64,000 bases of DNA from CAYWQB01 sp964460785 (GTDB lineage: Bacteria > Chlamydiota > Chlamydiia > Chlamydiales > CAYWQB01). Location of the stretch: positions 186,001-250,000 of the forward strand of contig CAYWQB010000002.1 in NCBI GenBank assembly GCA_964460785.1. Reading direction: 5' to 3'. A program made the translations under genes and the position numbers. This document shows positions 43,173-51,770 of this stretch, in pieces (within the stretch, counting starts at the first letter, position 1; every line of letters starts with the position of its first letter). The notes below the pieces were generated by a model. That model made no database searches. It was not told the origin of the DNA and saw only the letters and a list, made by a program, of their open reading frames with translations.

Positions 43173-45929
43173 CTACTTAAAAGTAAAAATTCTTTCACCC
43201 TCCCAATTTCTAGGAGGAGGAGTCTCTTTAAACTCTTCTATTTTCTCTTTGAGCTTGATAGATGGGCCATCTTGAGGCTCTTTTTTTAAAATATTATTTA
43301 CAATATTCAAGGCCTCATCCCACTTTCTTTCACAGTGCAAGGCAAAGGCTTCCTCAAAAAGCTTATAAATCTCCCTTGCTTTCACTTCTTCTTTCGTTCC
43401 TAAAAGAGCATAGATTGGCACAGAGCGGTGCTTACCTTTAACGACAACTCTATCTAGCAGGCGAAAGCGAAAGAGCTCTTTTGCTCCTTCATAAGTGGCC
43501 TCACTCACAATTGCCCCCACTCCATAAAATTTACAAAGAGGCTCTAACCTTGCAGATGTATTGACCACATCTCCAAGAACTGTGTAATTTTTTTTAGATT
43601 TAGACCCCACCATCGCGCTAGAAACTATACCCGATGAGACGCCAAAACGAACATAAAGATCCTTACCAAATTCTTTTTTTAGGAGGGGGCGAAGCTCTGC
43701 AATCTTTTTTTGCTGCTCCAATACAGAGTAGCATGCACGAATGGCATGATCATCCTGAGCAAACGGAACACCCCAGCAAGCCATTACTGCATCACCGATA
43801 AATTTATCGATATACCCGTCGCGCGCAAGAATCAAATCTGTCATTGGCGTGAAGTACTGATTCAAGAAAGAAACGAGGCGGCTGGGAGAGAGTTCTTCAG
43901 AAATTGTGGTGAAGTTTGCAATATCAGAAAAAAGAACCGAAACGGTTGACTTACTCCCTTTTAATCCTCCCATTTCTGGGTCCGACTGTAGCTTTTTTAA
44001 CACCTCTGTAGAGACCATAGAGCCAAATTGGCTTTTTAAGAACTGCCGATCTTTTGTCGTCTCAAGATAGCCAATTAAAAGGACTGTTGCTGCAAGAATT
44101 AAAATAGCCACCCACTCATAAGTAAAGCTTGAAACCATGCCAGCATCTGTACCCACCATGGTATAGTATGCTAAAGTGGGCACACCCACTAGGAGAAACA
44201 GGGTGAAGATCCCGCCAATAGCAGGTCCTACAAGCCCTAATAAGACCACTAAAAAGGCCCCTCCGATCACTAAAGAGAAGAATTTCAGCTCACGTGTCGC
44301 ATTATCATAATCTGCAATCCACCTTTTGGAAATGAGGTTGTCAAGCATTGTGGCATGAACCTCAATACCTGGATATCCTGGACGAAAAGGACTGCCAATA
44401 AGGTCTGAAAGCGTGGGATCGGTCGATCCTATAATCACATATTTATCTTTGAAGGCCCCTTTTTCAAAGTCTCCTTGTAAGACATCTACGAAAGAATAGT
44501 ATGGAAAAAAGTACTCTTCTCCATAGCCGTATCCAGGCTCCCAAGGCCCTCCATACCCTAAAAAGTTAATTGGTATTTCTAGCCGTGTAGTAACAGGGAT
44601 ACGCAAGGATCTAGGCTTGCCGTCCACATCTTCACCAACAAGCTCGATATGATCAATCTTTTGCCCTATTACAGGTACAACCTGCTCATACTCTCCCCCA
44701 ACACGCGCCATTTCAAGAGCTAGGCTTGGGTAAACCATTTTCTGTGCGATTTTTGTTGTTTTAGGGGGGCCTCCCTTTTTTAGACTTTCTAGATCAAGAG
44801 ATTCGATCCAGTAGTCTGCCTGTAGGGCTAAAGAGTAGTAGCGAGCAGACCCTGTCGAGTCTGGAATGATATTGAAGGCACCTTGGTAAGGTAAGGCCTC
44901 TTGTAAAATCTCATTATTGAGGACTTGGTCTTTCCCTTTCTTCATATACGGAAAGGCTGTTTTCATATGGCTTAGGTTTGTGCCGAGCACCATGCCTTCA
45001 AAAGGCTTGCCTGACTTTTCAGCCTCTCGTTGTAGTGCAGGGTTCTCTGTATAGTTTGCAGGAAACTTAATCCAGCCTCCCCCAACAACAGGGGCATTTT
45101 TGACCTGCTCAGCTAAATGTTCATCATTGATCCATATAAGAGGAGCTCCCGTTTCAAAAACGGTTGGATCATCCCACTCCATATCAACATAGTAAGCTAA
45201 AACAGTTTGCTTTGCCATCTCCAGCAACAATTCTTGCTTTGTCAGGTGCTCAAGCTTGGGATGTTTCTTTTTAAAGGCTGTAAAGGTTGCCTGGTCACGC
45301 GCTTCTGAAGAAAGGTTTGTCTGCTCTTTTTCACTTAGCAAAAGCTTGGCTTGCTCTGAAAGAATCAACTTTTTGAGTTGTTCTCCAGAAATATGCTGTT
45401 TTTCGCTTGCCTGGACCTCTATCCCCAGCTTTTGCAGAGTTTGTGTTAAGTAGTCAAGAGACTGGTGGTCTCTACTTGAAAAAACGATATCAAACCCGAT
45501 GACCTTTGCTCCATCATCAACGAGGTTTTTCACAACACGAGCCACCTGAGTTCTAGGCCATGGCCACTGGCCGAGATCTTTTAGGCTCTTATTATCGATA
45601 TCGATAATTGCCACTTCCTGGGAGGGTTTGACCGGACCTCTTAAGCGAAAAAATTGTCTCTGCACTCTATAGTCAATGCTGTCAAAGAAAATCTCCAGTT
45701 GAGGGGGAGGAAATAAACTAAAGTAAGCAAGAAAAATCAGTAGGAGAGCTCCTAGCTGGATGCCTACGCGCCGTGTTAGTGGAACAATCAATAAGGGGAG
45801 TAAAATCGTCGCGAGGAAAAGTCCACTCCCTTGAGGGAATACCTCATAGAAGATCAGTACAGCAGGAATAATCGCAATGAGAATCAGAGCAACCACCAGT
45901 GCAATGATCCTTTGCTTTGTCCAGTACAT
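43173..45929 (-). CDS. CHASE2-domain class III adenylate cyclase
   Basis: 918-residue membrane receptor cyclase. Three N-terminal membrane segments, a large extracytoplasmic CHASE2 sensor (about 65-530), three more spans (about 545-620), then a class III cyclase domain (about 645-800): metal Asp pair in LFSDIANFT and FIGDAVMA, substrate-specifying Lys in DKFIGD and Asp in LGDVVN, and the VVNTSARLE Asn/Arg pair. Lys/Asp favours ATP over GTP. A short TPR-like tail follows. Probably senses a periplasmic or host cue and makes cAMP. The ATG at 45929 has GAGG eight bases upstream; a GTG at 45938 is less likely. Confidence 0.9.
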   Translation of the reverse strand: MYWTKQRIIALVVALILIAIIPAVLIFYEVFPQGSGLFLATILLPLLIVPLTRRVGIQLGALLLIFLAYFSLFPPPQLEIFFDSIDYRVQRQFFRLRGPVKPSQEVAIIDIDNKSLKDLGQWPWPRTQVARVVKNLVDDGAKVIGFDIVFSSRDHQSLDYLTQTLQKLGIEVQASEKQHISGEQLKKLILSEQAKLLLSEKEQTNLSSEARDQATFTAFKKKHPKLEHLTKQELLLEMAKQTVLAYYVDMEWDDPTVFETGAPLIWINDEHLAEQVKNAPVVGGGWIKFPANYTENPALQREAEKSGKPFEGMVLGTNLSHMKTAFPYMKKGKDQVLNNEILQEALPYQGAFNIIPDSTGSARYYSLALQADYWIESLDLESLKKGGPPKTTKIAQKMVYPSLALEMARVGGEYEQVVPVIGQKIDHIELVGEDVDGKPRSLRIPVTTRLEIPINFLGYGGPWEPGYGYGEEYFFPYYSFVDVLQGDFEKGAFKDKYVIIGSTDPTLSDLIGSPFRPGYPGIEVHATMLDNLISKRWIADYDNATRELKFFSLVIGGAFLVVLLGLVGPAIGGIFTLFLLVGVPTLAYYTMVGTDAGMVSSFTYEWVAILILAATVLLIGYLETTKDRQFLKSQFGSMVSTEVLKKLQSDPEMGGLKGSKSTVSVLFSDIANFTTISEELSPSRLVSFLNQYFTPMTDLILARDGYIDKFIGDAVMACWGVPFAQDDHAIRACYSVLEQQKKIAELRPLLKKEFGKDLYVRFGVSSGIVSSAMVGSKSKKNYTVLGDVVNTSARLEPLCKFYGVGAIVSEATYEGAKELFRFRLLDRVVVKGKHRSVPIYALLGTKEEVKAREIYKLFEEAFALHCERKWDEALNIVNNILKKEPQDGPSIKLKEKIEEFKETPPPRNWEGERIFTFK

Positions 45930-46288
45930 ATGCAACACCTCGATTCTAAACCATCTTCCCTTAAATGGTAGAGATTACGAGAGAGAAAACTATAAAGCAA
46001 TTTCTTAGAAAAATCCCCCCAGTATGAAGCTTAGCAAGCTGCTATTACCAGCTTTTTCCTAACCTTTACCTACGCTCAAAGTTTAAAAATAACCCTAAAT
46101 TATGCCAGTATGCAAAATATACAGATCCATACCGGTTAAAAATGGAAATAGGATTAGATAAAACCATCTTCTCCATTCGACAGAAAGTAAAAGGTCCTGA
46201 CTCATTCCTCCAAAGAGAAGGCTTGATACCTTGACTTCTAGGCTACAAACCCATAAAATTTGCCTTTACGTATTTCGGAAACCTGATT
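45930..46288. other. divergent intergenic region cyclase/pcnB
   Basis: About 360 bp, A/T-rich, with no open frame of useful length. It contains a good promoter toward pcnB at 46231-46259. I see no RNA gene or strong hairpin. Confidence 0.6.
46231..46259 (+). promoter_or_regulatory. promoter for pcnB-lpxB operon
   Basis: TTGACT at 46231-46236, 17-bp spacer, TAAAAT at 46254-46259. Transcription would start near 46266, leaving a leader of 20-30 bases. Confidence 0.55.
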
Positions 46289-47551
46289 TTGTTCTCAGTG
46301 CAAGCTGCTGTCATCCCCAGAGAAAAACATTGCATCTCCCAGGAAAACATAGATCCTGATGCAATTACTGTTATCCGTGCTTTACGCGACCACGGCTACA
46401 TTGCCTATCTAGTAGGAGGGGGTGTACGAGATTTATTACTAGGTCAACGCCCCAAAGATTTTGATATTTCCACTTCTGCCAAGCCTGAAGAGGTAAAGAA
46501 AATTTTTCGAAGAAACTGCTTAATGATCGGTCGACGCTTCCGCTTAGCCCACGTACGGTTTGGCAAGAAGATCTTCGAAGTTTCAACCTTTCGTGCTGGT
46601 GACAATGATGCAGACCAGCTAATTGTCCGCGACAATGAGTGGGGAACTCCTGAAGAAGATGTTCTACGCCGCGACTTCACAATCAATGGTCTATTTTACG
46701 ATCTAGATGAGGATACTGTCATCGACTATGTCGGTGGATATGAGGATATCAAAGAGCGCAAGCTGCGCTCTATTGGTGATGCTGAAAAACGCTTCAAGCA
46801 AGACCCTGTGCGCATGATCCGGCTGCTAAAGTTTGTAGCAAGGCTCAAATTTCGCCCTGAGCCTGAGGCTTTAGAAGCATTAAAGATCTGCCGCCAAGAG
46901 ATCCTAAAAAGTGCTCCTGCTCGCATTCTAGAAGAGATCTTGCGCATGCTAGAATCAGGTTCTTCTGTCCCCTTCTTTCACCTTATGGTGGACCATGACC
47001 TACTTGGCCTTCTCCTCCCTGAAGTTCACTCTTTTATGAAGATTAAAAAGAAAGAAGAGGTCTTCAACTTATTAAAAGCTGCAGACAGCTTTCACCAGCA
47101 ACAAGCCCCTAAAAAGTTACGCCGCTCCGTATTAGCAAGCTGCCTTCTCTTCCCCATCATTGATAAATCTCTTCGAGAAAAGCTTCTCCCGAATGACGAA
47201 AACCCTCATTACGGAAAGATTGCAGTGCACATTGGTGATGTGATGCGTGAGTATATGATGAATAACTTTGTCACGCTCCCTAAGCGCTTAAGAGCCTCTG
47301 TAGAATTTATTCTCAATGCGCAATACCGCTTTTGCCCCTTGCATCCAAGTCGCAAATTTAAAACAAAGCGCTTTTTGCAACAGCCTGAACTCTCTTCTGC
47401 TGTTAAGTTTCTTTCTCTTAGGGAACGATACAACCCTGAGCTGGGTAAAGCATATACTCACTGGCAAAACTTATATACTAAGCGCAAACAAGAAAGAGGC
47501 TCCGGCCGACCTGTAAAAAACCATGAAGCTTCCTCCTCTCACCACCCATAA
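46289..47551 (+). CDS. pcnB: poly(A) polymerase (class II nucleotidyltransferase)
   Basis: Adds 3' poly(A) tails that expose RNA to decay. 420 residues; YLVGGGVRDLLLGQRPKDFDIST has the GG motif and the catalytic Asp pair; LRRDFTINGLFYD and the IRLLKFVARLKF segment are also standard, and the C-terminus is basic. VIPREKHCIS near the N-terminus matches E. coli PcnB. Start uncertain: TTG at 46289 has GGAA at eight bases; GTG at 46298 is an alternative. A tRNA-CCA enzyme is excluded by the PcnB-type N-terminus, but only by motif reading. Confidence 0.85.
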   Translation: MFSVQAAVIPREKHCISQENIDPDAITVIRALRDHGYIAYLVGGGVRDLLLGQRPKDFDISTSAKPEEVKKIFRRNCLMIGRRFRLAHVRFGKKIFEVSTFRAGDNDADQLIVRDNEWGTPEEDVLRRDFTINGLFYDLDEDTVIDYVGGYEDIKERKLRSIGDAEKRFKQDPVRMIRLLKFVARLKFRPEPEALEALKICRQEILKSAPARILEEILRMLESGSSVPFFHLMVDHDLLGLLLPEVHSFMKIKKKEEVFNLLKAADSFHQQQAPKKLRRSVLASCLLFPIIDKSLREKLLPNDENPHYGKIAVHIGDVMREYMMNNFVTLPKRLRASVEFILNAQYRFCPLHPSRKFKTKRFLQQPELSSAVKFLSLRERYNPELGKAYTHWQNLYTKRKQERGSGRPVKNHEASSSHHP

Positions 47552-48290
47552 CCTCCCCTTTCTAGAAAACCCCTTTTATACAATTGGCCCCTCTCTTGAT
47601 GCGGGCCCTGCCCCCACGCTCTTTTACTTCTGTGCTGCCGGCAAGCAAACTTTAAGCTCCTCTCCCTTTGTGGATCCTTTATTAGCCCTTGACGACTGTT
47701 GGAGGGTTCTATCCATCTCTCTTCCTTTTCATGAAGAGGGGCAAAACAATCGCGATGCACTACAAAACTTCTGGCTTCCCACTTTTGAGCAGAGCCCTTT
47801 CTTTTTAGAAGCTTTCTTACAACAGTTGGATCAACTCTTCCACTATGGCCTTGAACAGCAATGGTGGCTTCCAGGAGAAGTTGCTGCTGCAGGACTTTCC
47901 CGTGGAGGCTTCATCGCTACACACCTTGCCGCTCGCCATGCAGAGATCTCTACTATTTTAGGCTATGCTCCCTTAACAAGTTTAGAAAGGTGTCAGCCCC
48001 TAGAACTTATTGCCCAATGTGCTCCAGAAGCTCTTCGCTATAACCTTTCCCACTTAGTTCCAAGTTTGATTAGAAAGAAGATCTTCTACCTAATAGGCAA
48101 TAGGGACCAGGCTGTCTCCACCCAAGCCTGCTTTAATTTTCTAGATAGCCTTGTAGAGGCTGCTTTTGAGCAAGGCATCCGCTCTCCAAGCTTTGAGCTA
48201 CGCATACGCCCTTCTATGGGCCACTTAGGGCATGGCACAAGTCCCGAAGCATTTATTGAAGGCATTCGATGGTTAGAGCAACAACTATGA
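47523..48290 (+). CDS. alpha/beta hydrolase
   Basis: 255-residue serine hydrolase-like protein. Nucleophile elbow GLSRGG with S126; candidate acid D195 (GNRDQAV) and base H234 or H237 (MGHLGHG). No signal peptide or lid domain is obvious. Substrate unknown. Its ATG lies 29 bp inside pcnB and its stop overlaps the lpxB start (ATGA), so it is co-translated with both. Confidence 0.72.
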   Translation: MKLPPLTTHNLPFLENPFYTIGPSLDAGPAPTLFYFCAAGKQTLSSSPFVDPLLALDDCWRVLSISLPFHEEGQNNRDALQNFWLPTFEQSPFFLEAFLQQLDQLFHYGLEQQWWLPGEVAAAGLSRGGFIATHLAARHAEISTILGYAPLTSLERCQPLELIAQCAPEALRYNLSHLVPSLIRKKIFYLIGNRDQAVSTQACFNFLDSLVEAAFEQGIRSPSFELRIRPSMGHLGHGTSPEAFIEGIRWLEQQL

Positions 48291-49417
48291 AAGGGTTTAT
48301 TTTTGCAGGAGAGGTCAGTGGAGACCGACAAGGAGGGGAAATTCTCAAAAGCCTTCGCGAGCAAATCCCCTCACTGAAAACCTTCGGTGTTGGAGGACCT
48401 GCCCTTCAAAAGGAAGGACTCTCCTCTCTTTGTTCCTTCGAAGACTTCCAAGTCATGGGGTTTACCGATGTTTTCCTCACTCTTCCAAAGCTTTTACTGC
48501 GCTTTCGCATGATCAAAAAAGCCATTTTGGAGCAAAATCCAGATTTTGCCTTATTCATTGATAGCCCCTCGCTCTCTCTTCGAATGCAAGCCTCTTTACG
48601 CAAAGCGGGCTACAAAGGCAAAATCATCCAACATGTCTGCCCCTCTATCTGGATTTGGAAAGCTCATCGCAAGCAGACCTTAGAAAAAAATACGGACCTA
48701 CTGACTTGTCTTTTCTCATTTGAAAAAGAGCTTTTTAAGGGCTCTTCCCTACAAGCAGAGCATGTAGGCCACCCTCTTTTAGAAAAAATAGAAGCTCACC
48801 GTAAAAATCACCCTATCGCTAAAGAGAAAGTCTTAGCTATTTTCCCTGGAAGTCGTAGGGGAGAAATGAAAAGAAACTACCCTGTCCAGGTAGAAGCTGC
48901 CAAAGCATTCCTACAGGAAAACCCTGACTATACTTTGAAAGTCTCTTGTTGCCGTGAGGAAATGAAAGAGTATTTACAAAGCCTTCTGCCTCCCCAACAA
49001 GCAGAGGTTGTGGATGCGAGCCAAAACTATACACTCATGCAGCAGGCAGAGCTTGCCATCGCAACAAGTGGGACCATCACTCTTGAAATGGGCCTTTTTC
49101 ACCTCCCTACAGTGATCACCTATCAGCTAGATTGCTTAAACAGTCTGATTTTCAAATGGGTTTATAAGTTTCCCCCTCCAAGTGAAGCTTCATACAGCCT
49201 GCCCAATATATTACTTAAGCAGCGCCTTCTTCCCGAAGTGCTAGGCAAGGAAATCCAAGCGGAAGAAATTTTAAAAGGACTCCATCAAGTAAAACAATCC
49301 AGTGATACGATTCAGAAAAAGCTCTCTGCATTAAGCGCTTTATGCCAGGTTCCTGCAAATACCAAACCTTCCACACTTCGCACGGCAGAAGCCATCGCCA
49401 ACTTACTATCCAAATAG
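48287..49417 (+). CDS. lpxB: lipid-A-disaccharide synthase
   Basis: GT19 glycosyltransferase condensing UDP-2,3-diacylglucosamine with lipid X in lipid A synthesis, at the inner membrane. 376 residues; AGEVSGD at the start, IDSPSLSLRM, FPGSRRGEM and ATSGTITLEM are family motifs. The ATG at 48287 overlaps the preceding stop (ATGA) and starts the normal MKGFIFAGEVSGD; a frame start at 48269 is discounted. As I recall, C. trachomatis LpxB is longer, so this is the ordinary form. It ends 12 bp into convergent plsX. Confidence 0.92.
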   Translation: MKGFIFAGEVSGDRQGGEILKSLREQIPSLKTFGVGGPALQKEGLSSLCSFEDFQVMGFTDVFLTLPKLLLRFRMIKKAILEQNPDFALFIDSPSLSLRMQASLRKAGYKGKIIQHVCPSIWIWKAHRKQTLEKNTDLLTCLFSFEKELFKGSSLQAEHVGHPLLEKIEAHRKNHPIAKEKVLAIFPGSRRGEMKRNYPVQVEAAKAFLQENPDYTLKVSCCREEMKEYLQSLLPPQQAEVVDASQNYTLMQQAELAIATSGTITLEMGLFHLPTVITYQLDCLNSLIFKWVYKFPPPSEASYSLPNILLKQRLLPEVLGKEIQAEEILKGLHQVKQSSDTIQKKLSALSALCQVPANTKPSTLRTAEAIANLLSK

Positions 49418-50371
49418 TGAGGAAAACTTACTTACTAAGCCTGCAGAAGAAAGATCTGCAGCTTCTTTGATGCTCATCACAAAGGCCTGTGCGGTAGAAT
49501 CCCCATGACTTTTAAGAACAAGGCCATCAACACCGCAGAGTACTGCACCTGGGTACTCTTGATAGCAAAAAAACTTTTTAGCCTCTTTCGCAATACTCGA
49601 GCAATTCGCGTCACTGCGCAGGTAGTTTAAGATAAAGGCAGAGGTGCCTTCCGATGCTTTAAGAAAAATATTCCCTGTAAACCCATCTGTCACAACCACA
49701 TCACAGCGCCCTGTAAAGACATCTCTAGCCTCTAAATTACCGATGAACTCCACCTGGAAGGACAAAGGATGCTTAGCTAATTCTTGAGAAATATAAGAGA
49801 GCGCCTCACGCACTTCATCTCTTCCCTTCTCTTGCTCATGTCCGATATTTAATAAGCCAATAGTCACTACATCTTTCATAAAAAGGGCATGTTGATACAC
49901 AGCTCCCATCAGAGCAAATTGAGCAATGCACTCCTTTTGAAAACGCACTAAAGCGCCTGCATCGATGAGAGCTATAGACCCTCTCACAGAAGGTAGAGCA
50001 GCTAATAAAGCGGGCTTAGAGATATGAGGCAAAAAGGAAAGTTGCAGGCGAGAGTTTAAGACCAAAGCCCCTGTATTCCCCGTCGTTACCAACGCATCGG
50101 CTTCTTTTCGGGCAACAAGCTGTAGCCCTTTTGTCATAGATGAATCTTTCTTTGAGCGCGCAGCAAACAGAGGCGAGTCATCCATCATAATGGAGGGACC
50201 AGACTCTATAATTTGAAGGGAGGAGGGAGCCTTGCTTGGATCAACAACGTTCTTTTCACATAAAACCGTAATCTTTGACCCATGCGGTAACAAGGCCAAG
50301 GCTTCGCAGGCAGCCTCAAAAAGGATGAGGGGGGATTGCTCTCCCCCCATGATATCTACTGCGATATGCAA
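49406..50371 (-). CDS. plsX: phosphate acyltransferase PlsX
   Basis: Makes acyl-phosphate from acyl-ACP for glycerolipid synthesis. The protein starts HIAVDIMGGEQSPL, which corresponds to the family's (K)IAVDAMGGDxAP; the TTG at 50371 fits, with AGGAAG four bases upstream. Longer frame to 50440 overlaps rpmF and is rejected. DGFTGNIFLKASEG and the GVDGLVLKSHG motif near the C-terminus are standard. Follows DUF177-rpmF, the usual operon order. Confidence 0.93.
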   Translation of the reverse strand: MHIAVDIMGGEQSPLILFEAACEALALLPHGSKITVLCEKNVVDPSKAPSSLQIIESGPSIMMDDSPLFAARSKKDSSMTKGLQLVARKEADALVTTGNTGALVLNSRLQLSFLPHISKPALLAALPSVRGSIALIDAGALVRFQKECIAQFALMGAVYQHALFMKDVVTIGLLNIGHEQEKGRDEVREALSYISQELAKHPLSFQVEFIGNLEARDVFTGRCDVVVTDGFTGNIFLKASEGTSAFILNYLRSDANCSSIAKEAKKFFCYQEYPGAVLCGVDGLVLKSHGDSTAQAFVMSIKEAADLSSAGLVSKFSSLFG

Positions 50372-50379
50372 GAGACTTC

Positions 50380-50565
50380 CTACTCGGAGTCTGTTCCTTT
50401 CACGACCTGACGACCACGGTAGTGTCCGCATTTCATGCAAGCACGGTGCGCTTGCACTTTAGACCCACAATTTCCGCAAGAAGCCAAGCTTAATGGCTCT
50501 TTTGCATGGTGAGCACGACGTAAGTTTTTTCTAGAGTTCGATAGGCGATTTCTAGGGACTGCCAT
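50380..50565 (-). CDS. rpmF: 50S ribosomal protein L32
   Basis: 61-residue ribosomal protein: MAVPRNRLSNSRKNLRRAHH, with a four-Cys zinc ribbon (CGNCG and CMKCG). It lies 8 bp upstream of plsX and 21 bp downstream of the DUF177 gene. Coupled ribosome and lipid genes, as in many bacteria. Confidence 0.96.
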   Translation of the reverse strand: MAVPRNRLSNSRKNLRRAHHAKEPLSLASCGNCGSKVQAHRACMKCGHYRGRQVVKGTDSE

Positions 50566-50586
50566 TTGGTGTTTCTCCTGTAAGCT

Positions 50587-51048
50587 TTAAAGAGAAGAGA
50601 AGGGATGATACCCGATTGAAGAATTTTCGTCTTGCTTTCTCTCTTTACTAAAGTATTTTGCAAGCTCTTTTCTTTTTGGGCATGCTCCTCCCGAGCACTC
50701 AAAGACATCGGGAAGTTCAATAAGTACAGCCTCGCGGATAGGAGGCAGAAGGTTATAATCTTCCCAGCGATCTGGAGGAATCTCTTCTGTATGATAAAGT
50801 TCTTTTAAACAAAGGGGGTGAATAAATGTCTCATTGCAAATCTTGCAAGGAACGCGAAAGTTTGAATCCACGGAAAAGTGAAAAATAATATGATCATCCA
50901 CCAGGTAAATGCGCCCCTGTACAGATAATGTTCCCTCTAGCTCGATCTCCTTATCGACAAGATTGAATTCCTCTTGGGAGATATGAAGATCTACCTTCTT
51001 TTCTTGGCCCTTACGTAAGTCATTTAGAGGCAGGAGGTGACTAGTCAC
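50587..51048 (-). CDS. DUF177/YceD-like protein
   Basis: 153 residues. YceD-type protein that precedes rpmF in many genomes and is linked to 23S rRNA maturation in E. coli (established only there). A CxxC-type zinc pattern is visible (CKICNET, then GACPKRKELA). GTG start at 51048 with GGAAGAA at about six bases. The C. trachomatis gene CT809 seems equivalent by position. Confidence 0.8.
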   Translation of the reverse strand: MTSHLLPLNDLRKGQEKKVDLHISQEEFNLVDKEIELEGTLSVQGRIYLVDDHIIFHFSVDSNFRVPCKICNETFIHPLCLKELYHTEEIPPDRWEDYNLLPPIREAVLIELPDVFECSGGACPKRKELAKYFSKERKQDENSSIGYHPFSSL

Positions 51049-51180
51049 AAAAATTCTTCCTTTTCACAAGTCTATCTAGCTGAATACTAAAGACTTTATA
51101 CAAAAAATTAAACCTCTTTATCTCTCCTTCTTAAGTCTAGTCCCAAGCCATCCGATAGTCATATGTAGATATAGACAGGT

Positions 51181-51759
51181 ATGGATAGGCAGATGAAACA
51201 AGATAAAAAACTCATTATTATTTCTTTGATTTTAGCCCTTGTAGCAGCAGTTCCTCTAAGCATTCCTTTAAGCCCTATTCCCATCCAAATCAATGGGTTA
51301 TTCCTAGCTGCCATTCCTCTTAGTGTCGCTATTTTCTGGATTCTTATTCCTTGGATTATGGCTTATAGTCTTGATGCCAATGCGCGTAGTGAAGTGCATA
51401 TCCGTTCTTGTAGGCGCTCTATTGAATCGTTAAGAGAAAGGCGCCATGTCCACTATCAGGCAAAATTCCGAAAAAATACAGAGGGAGGAACGGAGTGGCA
51501 CATTCGCAACACAGGGGCAAATGACTGGGAGCAAGCCATTCTTCTCATTGAACATGAGCTAGGAGGAAAGAAGGTGCATGAAAAGGTGGAAGTTTCAAAT
51601 TTAAAACCTCAGATGAGCTTCACTTTCCAGTCTTCAATTCCCTTTGATGTCCAAGGTCGGTGGCGAACACTCGTGATCACTGAATATGGACACGCCTTAG
51701 ATCTACCTGACCTATGGAAACCTGTTCATGACTGGAGACTCGACACCCATCTTTCTTAG
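51181..51759 (+). CDS. small membrane protein of unknown function
   Basis: 192 residues with two hydrophobic segments near the N-terminus (about 11-30 and 38-60) followed by a charged soluble domain with a beta-rich pattern (EGGTEWHIRNTGANDWEQ, ILLIEHELGG). I recognise no family. It sits 11 bp upstream of the histidine kinase gene, so the two probably share a message. An alternative start at 51193 (ATG, after AGGCAG) is nearly as good. An immunoglobulin-like domain is possible but not shown. Confidence 0.55.
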   Translation: MDRQMKQDKKLIIISLILALVAAVPLSIPLSPIPIQINGLFLAAIPLSVAIFWILIPWIMAYSLDANARSEVHIRSCRRSIESLRERRHVHYQAKFRKNTEGGTEWHIRNTGANDWEQAILLIEHELGGKKVHEKVEVSNLKPQMSFTFQSSIPFDVQGRWRTLVITEYGHALDLPDLWKPVHDWRLDTHLS

Positions 51760-51770
51760 AAGGATTATGC

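Noticed and set aside
46142..46234. 30-codon ORF (MEIGLDKTIF...) in the cyclase/pcnB gap
   Set aside because: No ribosome-binding site, no recognised motif, and it partly overlaps the pcnB promoter region.
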